Below, piece after piece: positions 12,752 through 24,446 of a stretch of 64,000 bases of DNA. The translations under genes and the position numbers were made by a program. The number at the start of each line of letters is the position of its first letter. The first letter of the stretch is position 1. Source of the stretch: Maratus speciosus (taxonomy: Eukaryota > Arthropoda > Arachnida > Araneae > Salticidae). The stretch lies in contig OZ010786.1 of the NCBI GenBank assembly GCA_963932465.1, positions 532,707,073 to 532,771,072 of the forward strand, given 5' to 3'. The notes beneath the pieces are model-generated. The model was not told where the DNA came from. It made no database searches and worked only from the letters and a program-made list of their open reading frames with translations.

Positions 12752-13514
12752 ACACGTATCCCGATGGCATTGCAAACAACGCAGCAAATAAGGTTTGCTC
12801 TATGTTGTGTTATTATATTCAAAATAATATTGGACCATATATTAAGCATTTATATCTGATTTCCGATGGTTGTCATGGGCAAAATAAAATCAACATTGTA
12901 ATGAGATTTGTGTTGGCTTTGATTGAAAAAAAAATGTATTCTTATTTTCATTTACGAGGTCATTAATTGTTAGCAAATGTCCGCAATTTGGGAGTCATAT
13001 AAATTATGCAAAATCATAATCATATCTCGTCCAAGAAAATGCAGTGATTTGGTTTTTAACTCCAATTTAACATTTATACTCAAAGAACTGAAAACTGAAA
13101 ATGTTTTGGACTTCATGAAATGGTGACCGAATTTATATAAAGAAATATATTGTCCAAAAACATAAAAAGAAGAAAAAAACATCGGTGCATTTTGACATGC
13201 AAGACTTTTTACCATGAATATGATAAAAGATGCTTTATCATAGCCGAGGAATTTATTGATGGATCCGTTAAAGATTCATATATCTTGATGAAAGAACTTC
13301 CATCCCTTTGTCACTTCCATATGCTAATGCCTACGCATCGAAAGTGTCAATTAGTAGTGAAAAACTAGAAGATTTAAAACGAGTTCAGGATAGCATTCTA
13401 CAAGACCATATGCCATTTTATCAAAACATAGCTGCCCAATCGAGAATGTTGAAAATAATCCAATTGAGAACGATGAAGAATATGATTAACCACCAAAATG
13501 ATATTAAAATATAA
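12752..13514 (+). pseudogene. Broken transposon-like gene, SDGCxGQNK family
   Basis: Translated fragments on the + strand match in order a protein family that is repeated in arthropod genomes, usually annotated as hypothetical or transposon-like. A first block of about 70 codons from 12752 contains YPDG, SDGCHGQNK (12869-12895) and ends in FHLRGH before a stop at 12964. After a degenerate middle with LDFMKWWPNLYK (near 13108) come FIDGSVKDSY (near 13250) and LPYANAYASKVSISSEKLED (from 13311). Several frameshifts and stops separate the blocks, so no product is possible. The conserved Asp of SDGC suggests an RNase-H-like (DDE-type) nuclease, but that is inferred from the motif only. Recognition of the family is from memory and was not searched. 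Confidence 0.65.
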
Positions 13515-13534
13515 AAATAAAAGTTCCGGTATAA

Positions 13535-13991
13535 TAGTCCGAGTGCTACACGACCAAAATAAGGTGAAAACTGCAAATCGTGATAAGAATATACCGATTG
13601 GTCAGTATCTACTTTATATTAATACAATGCATTTCAGATTGGGAGGCATAGCGTAAAGTCGTGGGATTTCAAGATGGTAGGGACATTTAAGCGAGATAGA
13701 GCATGGAATGTCAAGAAAGCAGACAAACTGAATTCATAAACTCATTCAACTATGACGAAAAATCGAATATTCTATGTTCGAAATCGACTTGAAACTCACA
13801 TTTATATGATGGATAGTAAGAAAATTCAGAAAATGACGCCATTTTGAATAACAGCCTCCATCTTGAATTCCTAAGAATTTAAGAGATGCCTCCCCCTCTT
13901 ATATGGATTGTATTAATATAAAGTAGATACTCACCAATCGGTATATTCTTCTCACGATTTGCAGTTTTCTTAACCGTAGCACCCAGATTAA
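13535..13991. mobile_element. MITE with ~110-bp inverted termini
   Basis: The left segment 13535-13680 and right segment 13858-13991 are inverted copies: GTGCTAC, ACTGCAAATCGTGA, TACCGATTGGT and TTAATACAAT are shared in reverse order. The centre holds AACTGAATTCATAAACTCA and GACGCCATTTTGAATAACA. A second, left-truncated copy follows at 14135-14479. That copy's intact end reads CAGTCTGGGTGCTAC next to TA, the CAGT...TA pattern of Tc1/mariner-type non-autonomous elements. Confidence 0.75.
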
Positions 13992-14134
13992 TAGACAATA
14001 ACTGAATGGAATTCTTTTGAGGGCCCTGTAAACGGAGAATAAAACCTACACACTCCATTTTTTATTCGGAGCATGTTATTGTAAACTTCAATAGCATATA
14101 TAAATTACATGACAATCTGAGTTAATTTAAGCAA
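13992..14134 (-). repeat. Dispersed repeat fragment shared with 21.9 kb
   Basis: Read on the minus strand, TTTACAGGGCCCTCAAAAGA near 14007-14030 and GGAGTGTGTAGG near 14050 match, in the same order, GGAGTGTGTAACA and TTTACAGGGCCACTCAAAAG at 21919-21962. It separates the two copies of the CAGT-ended MITE. Confidence 0.6.
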
Positions 14135-14479
14135 GTAGTGATATTAAAGCGAGTTAGATTATGGAATGGCAAGCAGACAGACAAACAAACAAGCAGACAA
14201 ACTGAATTCATAAACTCATTCAACTATGACGAAAAATCGAATGGTCTATGGTCGGAAAATCTATGGCCGAAATCGATCTGAAACACACATTTATATGATG
14301 GATAGTAAGAAAATTCAGAAAATGACGCCATTTTGAATAACAACCGCCATCTTGAATTCCCACGACTTTAAGCGATGCCTCCCCCTCGAAAATGCATTGT
14401 ATTAAAATAAAGCAGATACTCACCAATCTGTATATTCTTATCACGATTTGCAGTTTTCTCAACCGTAGCACCCAGACTG
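14135..14479. mobile_element. Second, left-truncated copy of the CAGT-ended MITE
   Basis: Direct repeat of 13690-13987 at an offset of roughly 475 bp. AACTGAATTCATAAACTCAT, GACGCCATTTTGAATAACA, CGATGCCTCCCCCTC and TTTGCAGTTTTCTCAACCGT are conserved. The right terminus is complete (complement of CAGTCTGGGTGC next to TA at 14480-14481), while the left inverted terminus is missing. A small internal (CAGA/CAAA)n expansion at 14173-14200 distinguishes this copy. Confidence 0.75.
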
Positions 14480-14584
14480 TAAGAGTTATCTTCTTCATTT
14501 TGATTATTCTGCCATATGTTTAATATGACTGTTTTGTTCAAATTAAATAATATTTAACTTCAGTTCTTGGTAAAACAACATATA

Positions 14585-16027
14585 GTCAAGGCAATAGAGA
14601 CCGTATAGGGGCTCTGCCTAGCAAAATTCATAGTAGTTCTGGAAAAATGCTTACTATATGTTTTTTGGGTCGCTGAATCCGAATTTCTAACTTCCCACCA
14701 AAATTTTCCCCGGCAACCCCCCCCCCTCCCAATTTTTGTAAAATGCCCCCCAAAAAAGTTTTTTATTAAAAAATCAATATTTTATTGTTTTAGTGAAATA
14801 GTATCTAGAAATTCAGAAAGTAGACAAAATTTGCAACAAATTATATATATGACATTATGACTTAGGATGAGGGGGAAGGGGCGGATCTGCCTCGGAACAT
14901 GCGCGCGGTCCTGCGTGAACTAAGTTGCGCATTTCTACTGAACCACTCACACGTTTACATTCGCCCTCCCATTTCCCCTCCGAACTTTATAAGGTTTACT
15001 TTAAGTTTTTTGGGTCGCTGAATCCGAATTTTTAACTTCCACCTAAAATTTTCCCCCCAAAATCCCCCCCCAAATAGTTGTTTTTAACTTAAATTTCTTA
15101 TTGTTTTAGGGGAAAAGCATTACGAAATTCAGAAACTAGACAAAATTTGCAACAAATAGAATATATGACATTATGACGTAGGATGAACGGGGAGGGGGAG
15201 GGCTGCTTCTGAACATGCACTGCGGCGCTACGTGCATTAAGTTATGAAGTCCAGGTAATAGGGGATTTTACCTGGAAAATTAATACTAGTTCTGGATTTC
15301 AACTCACTTTATGTTTTTTGGGTCGCTGAATCCGAATTTGTAATTTCACCCGGCAACACCCCAAAAAATTGATTTTTTGAAAAAAAATTGTTTTTTGAGA
15401 AAAGCGCACGGGGAATGTTCCGAGGCAGCCCCCCTCTCCCCGTTTATCCTACGTCATAATTTCATATATCCTATTTGTTGCAAATTTTGTCTAGTTTCTG
15501 AACTTCGTAATGCTTTCCCCCTAAAAGAATAAGAAATTTAAGCAAATAACAACTATTTTGGAGGGTTTTCGGGGGGGGGGAATATTTGGTGGTAAGTTAA
15601 AAATTCGGATTCAGCTACCCAAAAAACTTAAAGTAAACCTTATAACGAAAGTTCGGAGGGGAGATGGGAGGGCGAATGTAAACGTGTGAGTGGTTAAGGG
15701 GAATTGCGCAACTTAGTCCACGCAGCACCGCGGCGCATGTTCCGAGGCAGATCCCCCCTTCCCCTTCATCCTAAGTCATAATGTCATATATCTAATTTGT
15801 TGAAAATTTTGTCGACTTTCTGAATTTCTAGACACTTTTCCCCTAAAACAATAAAAAAATTGATTTTTTTTGATAAAAACATTTTTTTTTTTTTTGGGGG
15901 GGGGGGGTGCGGGGGAAATTTTGGTGGGAAGTTACAAATTCGGATTTTGCGACCCAAAAAACATAAAGTAAGTCGATTTCAAGAATTACCATTAATTTTG
16001 CTAGGTTAAATTCCCTATTGCCTGGAC
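14585..16027. mobile_element. 1.44-kb snapback element with a third internal terminus
   Basis: Arms 14585-15240 and ~15400-16027 are inverted copies. TA flanks both ends (14583-14584 and 16028-16029), and the termini read GTC(A/C)AGGCAATAG. Each arm contains the word TTTTTTGGGTCGCTGAATCC or a close variant twice, near 14660 and 15007 (+) and near 15597 and 15942 (-). A fifth copy is near 15313. The centre carries another terminus-like GTCCAGGTAATAGGGG at 15249, so the structure looks like one element with a partial copy nested in its middle. Runs of C at 14719 and G at 15570 and 15898 mirror one another. Nothing in it is coding. Confidence 0.75.
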
Positions 16028-16029
16028 TA

Positions 16030-16620
16030 ATAAGTCAGGATCAGATTTTCTTTTATTCTTCCTTAAATTACAAAAATATTTGATATTTACAAACTTTGAA
16101 GTCTAAACTCTATAGTCAGTCCAAAAAACATTTGCTAGAGAATAATACTTTTTTTTTTTTTTCTTTTTTTTTTTTTTCTGAAAAGTTCTGATTTGCTGAC
16201 TTAAGAGGTTTTTGAAATGACCGATTCATTAATGTAGTACAAAAAACTTACCTTTAAGTTATAACTGAAATACTAGTGTTTTGATATTACCGCTCCTTAT
16301 AAAGTTTTAACTTTACATTTTTCCTTTTTGACGTAAATATGAAGTAGACCTCCGCTAAATTGTCACGTTTTATTTCTTTTGAGCTATTTTTTTATTTTTA
16401 TAATGATTATTGAGGATGGTATTATAATTTATTTTTGTAGCAATATTGATTTAAACAATGGTTTCATTTATTTTTTAAAATCCCTGCCGGCTCCACGCAG
16501 GCAGATTTCGAAGTTAAATATTAATTTCACCAACAAAAACTAAATCCTAATTAGAGATAAACCCACTTTAACGATTTTATCCGACCGCTATTGACGAGTT
16601 TTAAATTTCCTTTTTTTTCA
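16030..16620. other. Non-coding DNA with T-tracts
   Basis: A 15-T run, C, and a further T-run lie near 16149-16178. A GC patch CCTGCCGGCTCCACGCAGGC near 16483 has a short CCTGC/GCAGG pairing. Nothing else is supported. Confidence 0.5.
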
Positions 16621-17340
16621 GTAAGAGCTGGTTTTATCAGAAAAAAAACTTGCTGACGTGCTTTTTTAAGACATTTATAAGCGACCTATGTTTTTATTTT
16701 TCGTTCATTTAATTAGAATTGGATTTCTCAGTAGGACAACACTTTTTCTTTTCTAACACAATCTCTTCGAGAAATTCGGTTAAAAATGCCCACTTTGACA
16801 TTATTTTTTTAAATATATTCTGCTTCTATGAAAAAATCGACCATTGCGGCACATTATATCGTTTCTGAATAAGAGGAACTTACCAATTGGATGTGTTTAA
16901 AAACAAAAATGAATTTAAAAATGAGTCAGAAAATAAGCTGAATACATCCTTATTATTCTGCTACATTCTGAAATTTGAGTACATCATTAATATAATATTT
17001 TTTCTTCAACCTCTATGTATTTTTAATTTGTTTTTTACTGTAAGAATTGGTCCTATCAAAAACTTCTCAGTTTAAAAGTTGTAGATAATATTAAGATGAT
17101 ATATAATAAATTCATTTGGACTTGATCTCTTGTAAATTGACGAAGTTATGATTTTTTTTCTTTTTCAACCCCCCCCCCCCCTTTTTTTTTGTTTTCGTGT
17201 TTAATTTATTTTGCGGTAAGATTTGGTCCTATCAAAAACTTGTCAATATAAAAGTCGTAGATAATATTAAGAAGATTTATAATAAATTTAATTGGATTTG
17301 ATATCTTGAGAATTCACGAACTTATGATTTTTTAACTCTC
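16621..17340 (+). repeat. Diverged tandem repeat, ~176-bp period
   Basis: GTAAGAATTGGTCCTATCAA at 17040 and GTAAGATTTGGTCCTATCAA at 17216 begin two units that stay similar for about 120 bp (AGTTGTAGATAATATTAAGA; GATTTATAATAAATTTAATT; GAAGTTATGATTTTTT). A weaker copy, GTAAGAGCTGGTTTTATCAG, lies at 16621. Each is preceded by a pyrimidine-rich tract, including a 13-C run at 17168-17180. Confidence 0.65.
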
Positions 17341-20039
17341 TAAAACACTATTTTTTGCGACCCTTGAGCCTATTTTTATTTTTTCAAAAATTTGTCGTAC
17401 ATACATATTTAGCCCTTTCATAGAAGTAATAATAACCTTAAAAGGAGTTGATATGCATTACGATTTAGAAGTTATGGGTTTTTTTCTGTTATCACAAAAC
17501 CCCTCCCTATTTCCACTCCCTTGGTCCGATTTTGCACATTAAAGAACTTGACCGAGATTTTATGATCCTTGATTTTATGTATCAGTTTGGAAAAGCTTTG
17601 TGCAGAATTATGGAGTTATCGTGTCCATAAAAAATTAAATATATATATATATAGATGATAAATAGATATGTATAAAGTTGTTTACTGGGGGTGGTTTTGG
17701 GTTCTAAAGGTCATGATCGGTGTAGATCTGCAAAAATGTTTCCTAAATTCCAACATAAGAAAGATCGCAACAGGTAGTATTTCATACGAAATCTACCTAA
17801 AATATAATGCTGATACTTTTTTTTCATTATTTTTTGTTTAAATGCAATTTTAGATAAAATAACTTGTTTTAACGAAATTCGATTAATCTATGTCACACCT
17901 TGGGAGTTGAGTTTTCGCCTTTCGGCTCTTTGACCAGCATTTTTTTAATCTTTTTTGTGGGAGGAGGCTAGGAATTATGTTTTGATGGAACTTGCGAAAA
18001 TGCGAATTCAATATAGTTAAATTAAATCGAATTTTGATGGATTAGCACACAAAATATATCTTGACAAACTTGGTGTTCATATGAAAGCAAGTCGTTGTAG
18101 AGTGTCTGAGATGTTCTGCAGGACAGAATGCAATTTTTGTTTCATTGTCTTGAATCATCCAAATTACCTGAGTCATCGTAACGCTCTGAATATAGAATTG
18201 AAAATGATGCCTTTCTAAAAGTTTAACCACTTCTGTAATAAAATAAATGTCAATAGTGAAACTCGGAATTACTTGAAAGGTCAGCTCGAATACCCTTTGT
18301 CTATCGAATGTAACAAACTGGTGCCATTCTTTTGTGTATTTATTGTTAAAGCAATCATCTAAACATCTACTTTTTATCGGTGGAAAATGTGTTCTGTCAT
18401 TTTGTGCTGTTACATATTCATGAAATAAACAACCACTTTAAAATGCTGTAAACGAATTCGCAATGTTCAATATGTTGTAAAATTCAGACATGTTTAAAAC
18501 TCTGACAACATAATTTTACATTAATAATTGAGATAATAATTAGTAGTAGCTAAGCTACACATTTACAATCAGGCAATCATTTTGCTACACAATTGACATA
18601 TACAAATAAAATGGTGTGCATGTGAGGAACCTCGTAAGCTTCACTTGATTTCTAGCGAAGGTACCCGGCGACATCATAGCATGCGAAAATAAGAAACGCC
18701 TATTTCGAAGTTAATAAGATCTACGCTGATTGAAGATCAAGAAAAAAAAAGTAAATAGAATACGGCAGATTGAGGTTAAAAGAACGACGCACTGAAAGGA
18801 ACATTCAAAATCTTCGACTACTTAAGATGATCCTTTTGATGATTTGAAACAGAAGACGACTTGGGAATTGTGTTTGTAATACTTATGAAGTTAAATACTG
18901 CATGCTTTTATGTAATAGTTCGCTGGCAAAGATAATTAGTCTAATTCATATACTGTGTTTTTTTTTTAATTTTTTATTCTATTTATTTTTTTGTTCTTGT
19001 CCAGTTATATCCGTACAAATATAGGTTAACTGCCTTCAACCGTGTATTATATCTGAGTTGGAGTCTCAACCCCACATATATATGTATATAGTTCTAAATC
19101 TTAATGCACTATACAAATACTGCACTTATAAAGATAATAATGAAATTTTAAAAAAAAAAGTGTTATTTCCTTATTATTTATTTGTTTCTTATTTTGATTT
19201 TTAATCAAGTAAATTTCATATATTCTGAGATTTACTTTATCAAAAATAGAAATTAAAAAAAAAAAAGTTTATCGATATTTTTCCTTTTTTGATTTGATTT
19301 GATTTTTGTTAAAGAACCTCAATTGAATAGAAATTTTTGGTCAAGAATGGTACAGAATTATGAAAACAAATAATTACGAAACATTTGGATTTTGAAGTAG
19401 CAGCTAATTAAAGGAAGAATTTTGTTTTGTTCCTATTACGCAATTTATCTTCAAATGTAATTATTTTTCCGTGATCGAAACTGATGGATATTTAATTCAT
19501 TCTCTTTGTCATTATAATGAAGCTAAATCAATTATTTTTGAGCACAATAACTGATAATTATAAGAGACATCCCCATTTGAATCTAATTATTGGAAACAGA
19601 ATCTGTATTTAACAATCAAGATACATAAAAATGCATTATATATATATATATATATATATTCTTTATTTTCGATTAACATAAATGATGTTTGTATTTATAC
19701 AATGAGAGATTGTCACAAATCTCAGAATATTCTGGTTTTGATTATAACACCAGTCATAAATTTTAATTTAAATGACCTTGAAACATTTAAAATTATGTTA
19801 ATTTTTCGTGTTACATTTTCTTTTAAGGAAATGTTTGTATTTTTCGAAAATATATTTTACTGCAACATTTGTATTTGTGAGACAATGTGAACCGATTATA
19901 AACCAAACCTATATAATAGATTGCTGAAGCAATTTATATTAACATTTAAAAAATTGAAAGTAAAAATAGATTCATTTTTAGAATAGAATTCATGTTTTAT
20001 CTTAAAAATAATGCCTAAAGTCGCGACTGCAATTCTTGT

Positions 20040-20073
<34 letters not shown>

Positions 20074-20271
20074 GGTTAGTTTTGTATGGGCTCATATTAT
20101 TAAAAATGCATCTTTTTTTTATTTATTCTTGCTAGAAAAAGCGATAATTTATTTTAAAAAATATTTTTAACGCTTTCCAACATAGTTGAAAAGTGTTTAT
20201 GAATGTGTGTTTGTTAGTGCTCTATGTCGCGTAAATATAGTCCGATTGCCACACTGTAAAACATATATATA
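17341..20271. other. Non-coding DNA with microsatellites
   Basis: (TA)n at 17640-17653 and 19637-19659, (TAA)n at 20041-20073, and T/A tracts near 18959 and 19255. Short open frames at 18042-18230 (-) and 19702-19890 (+) have no recognisable motif. No element is identified. Confidence 0.55.
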
Positions 20272-21478
20272 CCGAAGAGCCATTACATTATGACCACCTG
20301 TTTATAACCACGTAGGACCAACTTTCTTCCTCGAAACCGCCAACACCCGACATGGTATCAACTCGGCAAAGTTCTTATAGATAGTCTAAAGTATTTGGTA
20401 TCAAGCGCGCACCAACTGGTCTTGAAATAGTTGCATATTGCGAGGTGGTACCGTGACAGCATGAGTTGGGATTTCTAGTTGGAATCAGAAATGTTCTTTG
20501 GAAATTCTGGTGAATTTGGAGGCCTAGACATAACTTGAAACTCACTAGAATGCTCTTCAAACCACTCCCTGACGATTCGACCCGTATGACATGGTGCATT
20601 ATCCTGTTGGTAAATGCAATAACCCGCCGGAAACATTATTGTCATTAATGGGTACACCTGGTCTGCAACGATGTTCAAGTAGCCCACAGATGTCAGGGAT
20701 TGTTCTATGGGGATTATGGGTCCTAATGTGCTCCATAAAAACATCGCCCACAAGATAATATATCCGCCACAGCCTTGTCTCTGACCAACTGTGCATCTGG
20801 GAGCCAGGGTTACTGTTGGAAATCGGCGTATTCGCAGGCAACCGTCGATATGATGGACCAGAGAACGAGATTCGTCGGACCATGCAACTATCTACCATTA
20901 TTCTATGAAACAATTCCGATGTTTATGGGCCTGTTGCAGGCGCTGCTGGCGATGGCGTGTTGTCAGTGCAGGAACGTACTTTGACCGTCGGCTGCGTACG
21001 CCCATACGCAGCAGTGCACGCGGAACTGTGTGTTGAGAAACATTGTCTGTGCCACCACTGTTGTAGCTGTTAGCGATTTCGGCTGTTGGAACTCTTCGGT
21101 CACAACGAATAATACGTAACAATCTCAACTCTCCCCTGGAATCTCTGCTGGCGACACACCGCTCGCCGGACACTTGTCGTTTCACCATCCATACACCGCT
21201 TTCGTTAGGTGCTCACAATGACTGCACGTGTACAGCCCACCAAACTCGCCGTTTACAATATCGACGTTTCCAGTCCCCGAGCCATGACGATTTGACCTTT
21301 ATCAAAGTCTGATAAATTTGCTGTTTTCCCCATTAAGTGTCTAATCTGGCTATGTTTTGAAATACAATGCATGGACGCTTTATATACTCCAATATCAACC
21401 GCGCATGCGCAGTGGTTTTAATTCTGGGGGAGCTCATTGTTGTAGATGCAGGGTGGTCATAATGTAATGGCTCTTCGG
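20272..21478 (-). mobile_element. Inactive Tc1-like DNA transposon, 27-bp perfect TIRs
   Basis: Left TIR 20272-20298 begins CCGAAGAGCCATTACATTAT, and the right TIR 21452-21478 is its exact inverse over 27 bp. TA dinucleotides lie next to or two bases outside the ends, as expected for a Tc1/mariner insertion. The single transposase gene (minus strand, 20302-21333) fills nearly the whole element. At about 1.2 kb the length fits a Tc1-like element. Perfect TIRs beside a heavily broken transposase suggest movement in trans or moderately recent insertion of an already mutating copy. Confidence 0.9.
20302..21333 (-). pseudogene. Tc1-like transposase pseudogene
   Basis: The likely original start is the ATG at 21333 (MGKTANLSDFDKGQIVMARG...), a typical N-terminus of this Tc1-like subfamily with a paired helix-turn-helix DNA-binding region. 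Stops interrupt it within the first 45 codons. Further pieces follow in other frames: a second helix-turn-helix part ending in TTRHRQQRLQQAHKHRN (near 20915), the first catalytic Asp in DESRS (near 20870), LGPIIPIEQSLTSVGYLNIV (near 20700), and the second catalytic Asp in QQDNAPCHTGRIVREWFEEH (near 20560-20610). The third acidic residue region is disrupted after RPPNSPEFP. The C-terminal tail ends ...KKVGPTWL with a stop at 20302. It would be about 343 residues if whole. At least three frameshifts and three stops make it non-functional. Confidence 0.9.
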
Positions 21479-21716
21479 CGTATATAATTCTACAGATGTA
21501 AAGTTACAGAAATTTGTATGCTTACATATATTTTATCTGTGTAAGAAAAATATGATGTAAATCTACGAAACTAGTTTTTTTGAAGGTTCAGAAATTTTTA
21601 ATTTTGTAAATGAATCTACTAAAATTTCAGTAATTCTACTAAAATTTTAACTCTAAACCGGTTTGCTGTTACATAAAAAGTTCAAAACATCCCATTTTTC
21701 TAAAAAAAGGTGGTAA

Positions 21717-21750
<34 letters not shown>

Positions 21751-21918
21751 CATTTACAATACAAAAGTGTATCTGTTACAAAATATTTTGTTGCTGCTGT
21801 TACATAAAAAAAATCCCAGTTTCCTAGAAAAAAATTAGTAATTATACAGATTTTTTTCAGTGCATGAAACGTATATATGTTGTTGGAGTTTACTATGGAA
21901 TGTTCTATATTGCAAATG
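21479..21918. other. Non-coding DNA with a 32-T run
   Basis: A 32-base T homopolymer at 21719-21750 is followed by AT-rich sequence. Words such as CTGTTACATAAAAA recur at 21665 and 21797, so this too may be a weak repeat. Confidence 0.5.
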
Positions 21919-22340
21919 GAGTGTGTAACATTTTTTGTTCATTTACAGGGCCACTCAAAAGAATTCCGTTACATTACGGTGTAAAGGGGAAAATCTTTTG
22001 CCCTTTTTTTACGATATTACAGCATTACATATTGGAATTGATATGTAACACTGAGGTTTGCTACATTGTTCTTTCTATAGAATATGGTGTGCATAGAACT
22101 TATCGTTTATTTACAGGAACAGACAAAAGTATTTGGCTATAGATAAAAATGATCAATAATTTAACTATTGAAGCCTACGAAAAATAATTTTTTGAAGTGC
22201 ATTTTTAGTTGTGGTATGTATTTTAAATGTAACTGCTTATAAAATATTACATGGTGTGTATAAATTCTATAGATAATATACAGTGTCACACAAAAGTTCT
22301 CAACAACATCCGTTTATTGGCGGAAATGGCTGAGTGGAAA
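21919..22340 (+). repeat. Diverged tandem repeat, ~167-bp spacing
   Basis: GGAGTGTGTA (21919), GGTGTGCATA (22086) and GGTGTGTATA (22253) are each followed about 25-30 bp later by a TTTACAGG.../ATACAGTG... word and then an ACAAAAGT-like word. The two spacings are both 167 bp. A 92-codon open frame at 21864-22142 (+) spans two units and is best explained by the repeat. A related single fragment lies at 13992-14134 in the opposite orientation. Confidence 0.6.
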
Positions 22341-23985
22341 TTTTCAAATGTGCTATGCGCTTAACTGAGCTAACGTTTAACATACTATGTAGTATGCATA
22401 CATATATGTAGTTCATATGCAGGGCTGCAAAATATCGTAATTTTTAACGAAAATTCGTGGTAATATAAGAAATCTCGTTTTCAAATGCGCTATGATTTTT
22501 CCAAATTGTTCGTTTAGACGTCATCATTCACCTTAGTAAACTATGAAGATTTGTGACAGTATTCTGAATGTGTTTGAAAGTGTTTCATAATCTATGCTGT
22601 ACGCATTAGTTTTTGAACTTGTTTATAATAATTAAGGACTTTACGTTATGAAATGCGCTTAACTGAACTAACGTTTACTATACTATGCAGTATGCATACA
22701 TATATGTAGTTCATATGCAGGGCTGCAAAAAAAAAAAAAAAAAAAAAAAACTTTATAATTTAACAAAAATTTATGAAGAAAGAGATTGAATGAATAGAAG
22801 AAATCGAGTTTTCAAATGCATTATGATTTTTCCAAATTGTTCAATTAGACGTCATTATTCACCTTAGAAAACTATGAAGATTTGTGACAGTATTCTGAAT
22901 GTGTTGGAAAGTGTTTCATAATCTATGCTGTACGCATGATTTTTTTAACTTGTTTTATAATAATTAAGGTCTTTACGTTATGAAATGCGCGTAACTGAAC
23001 TAACGTTTACTATACTATGTAGTATGCATACATATATGTAGTTCATATGCAGGGCTGAAAAAAAAAAAAAAAAAAAAAAAAAAGAAAAAAAAAAGTTTTA
23101 TAATTTAACAAAAATTTATGAAGAAAGAGATTGAATGAATAGAAGAAATTGGGTTTTCAAATGCATTATGATTTTTCCAAATTGTTCAATTAGACGTCAT
23201 CATTCACCTTAGTAAACTATGAAGATTTGTGACAGTATTCTGAATGTGTTGGAAAGTGTTTCATAATCTATGCTGTACGCATGAGTTTTTGAACTTGTTT
23301 TATAATAATTAAGGACTTTACGTTATGAAATGCGCTTAACTGAACTAACGTTTACTATACTATGTAGTATGCATACATATATGTAGTTCATATGCAGGGC
23401 TGAAAAAAAAAAAACCAAAAAAAAACTTTATAATTTAACAAAAAATTATGAAGAAAGAGATTGAATGAATAGAAGAAATCGGGTTTTCAAATGCATTATG
23501 ATTTTTCCAAATTGTTCAATTAGACGTCATCATTCACCTTAGTAAACTATGAAGATTTGTGACAGTATTCTGAATGTGTTGGAAAGTGTTTCATAATCTA
23601 TGCTGTACGCATGATTTTTCGTACTTGTTTTATAATAATTAAGGACTTTACGTTATGAAATGCGCTTAACTGAACTAACGTTTACTATACTATTTAGTAT
23701 GCATCATACATATATGTAGTTCATATGCAGGGCTTCAAAAAAAAAAAAAAAGATGTATAATTTAACAAAAATTTATGAAGAAAGAGATTGAATGAATAGA
23801 AGAAATCGGGTTTTCAAATGCATTATGATTTTTCCAAATTGTTCAATTAAACGTCATCATTCACCTTAGTAAACTATGAAGATTTGTGACAGTATTCTGA
23901 ATGTGTTGGAAAGTGTTTCATAATCTATACTTTACGCATGATTTTTCGAACTTGTTTTATAATAATTAAGGTCTTTACGTTTTAA
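22341..23985 (+). repeat. Tandem array: five ~330-bp units with variable A-tract
   Basis: Taking ATGCGCTTAACTGAACTAAC as phase, units begin near 22355, 22653, 22985, 23330 and 23660, with spacings of 298, 332, 345 and 330 bp. Conserved words include GTATGCATACATATATGTAG, TATGATTTTTCCAAATTGTT, GACGTCATCATTCACCTTAG and GTGACAGTATTCTGAATGTG. After GCAGGGCTG each unit except the first carries an A-rich tract of about 15-40 bases, and most length variation sits there. The first unit is the most diverged and lacks the A-tract, as is usual at an array edge. No coding frame runs through the units. Confidence 0.93.
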
Positions 23986-24446
23986 AATTGAATACTAAAC
24001 CAAATAGAGGTATTATGGGGTATAATAGAGGTAATGCTATTCAACATATACTTTATTAATAAATTTAAAGATGATTGAAAAAATAGAAGCACATGAATAA
24101 AATAAAACTCAAAATTTCGGTTTAATCTTCAAAGCCATCTTCAGGAGGGCAAATTTTCACTTTTGATAGCATATTTAAGTTGTAAGGTATCACCAAAAAA
24201 AAAAAAAGATCACCTAATAATCTGCATAGAATTAGATCAAAAATTATCGATGCTAACTTAGAATCCATGCGATAAACTTTTTTTTTTTTTAATAGCATCC
24301 CAAATTATCACTCTACTGATAAAGAAATGAGGAAGAATAATTTGACTCAAACGTACTTCAGACGTCATTTCAATAAAGAAATTTTCACATATAAATATAA
24401 TACTTAAAATAATGTTTAAAAAATATGAATTATTATCAACATTATT
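23986..24446. other. Non-coding DNA flanking the array
   Basis: AT-rich, with A/T tracts near 24194 and 24279. No feature is recognised. Confidence 0.55.

Noticed and set aside
21864..22142. 92-codon open frame
   Set aside because: Spans two ~167-bp repeat units. No motif and no coding signal beyond openness.
22341..23985. CRISPR-like regular repeats
   Set aside because: Units are ~330 bp and wholly repetitive with no spacers, in eukaryotic DNA. A satellite-type array explains them.
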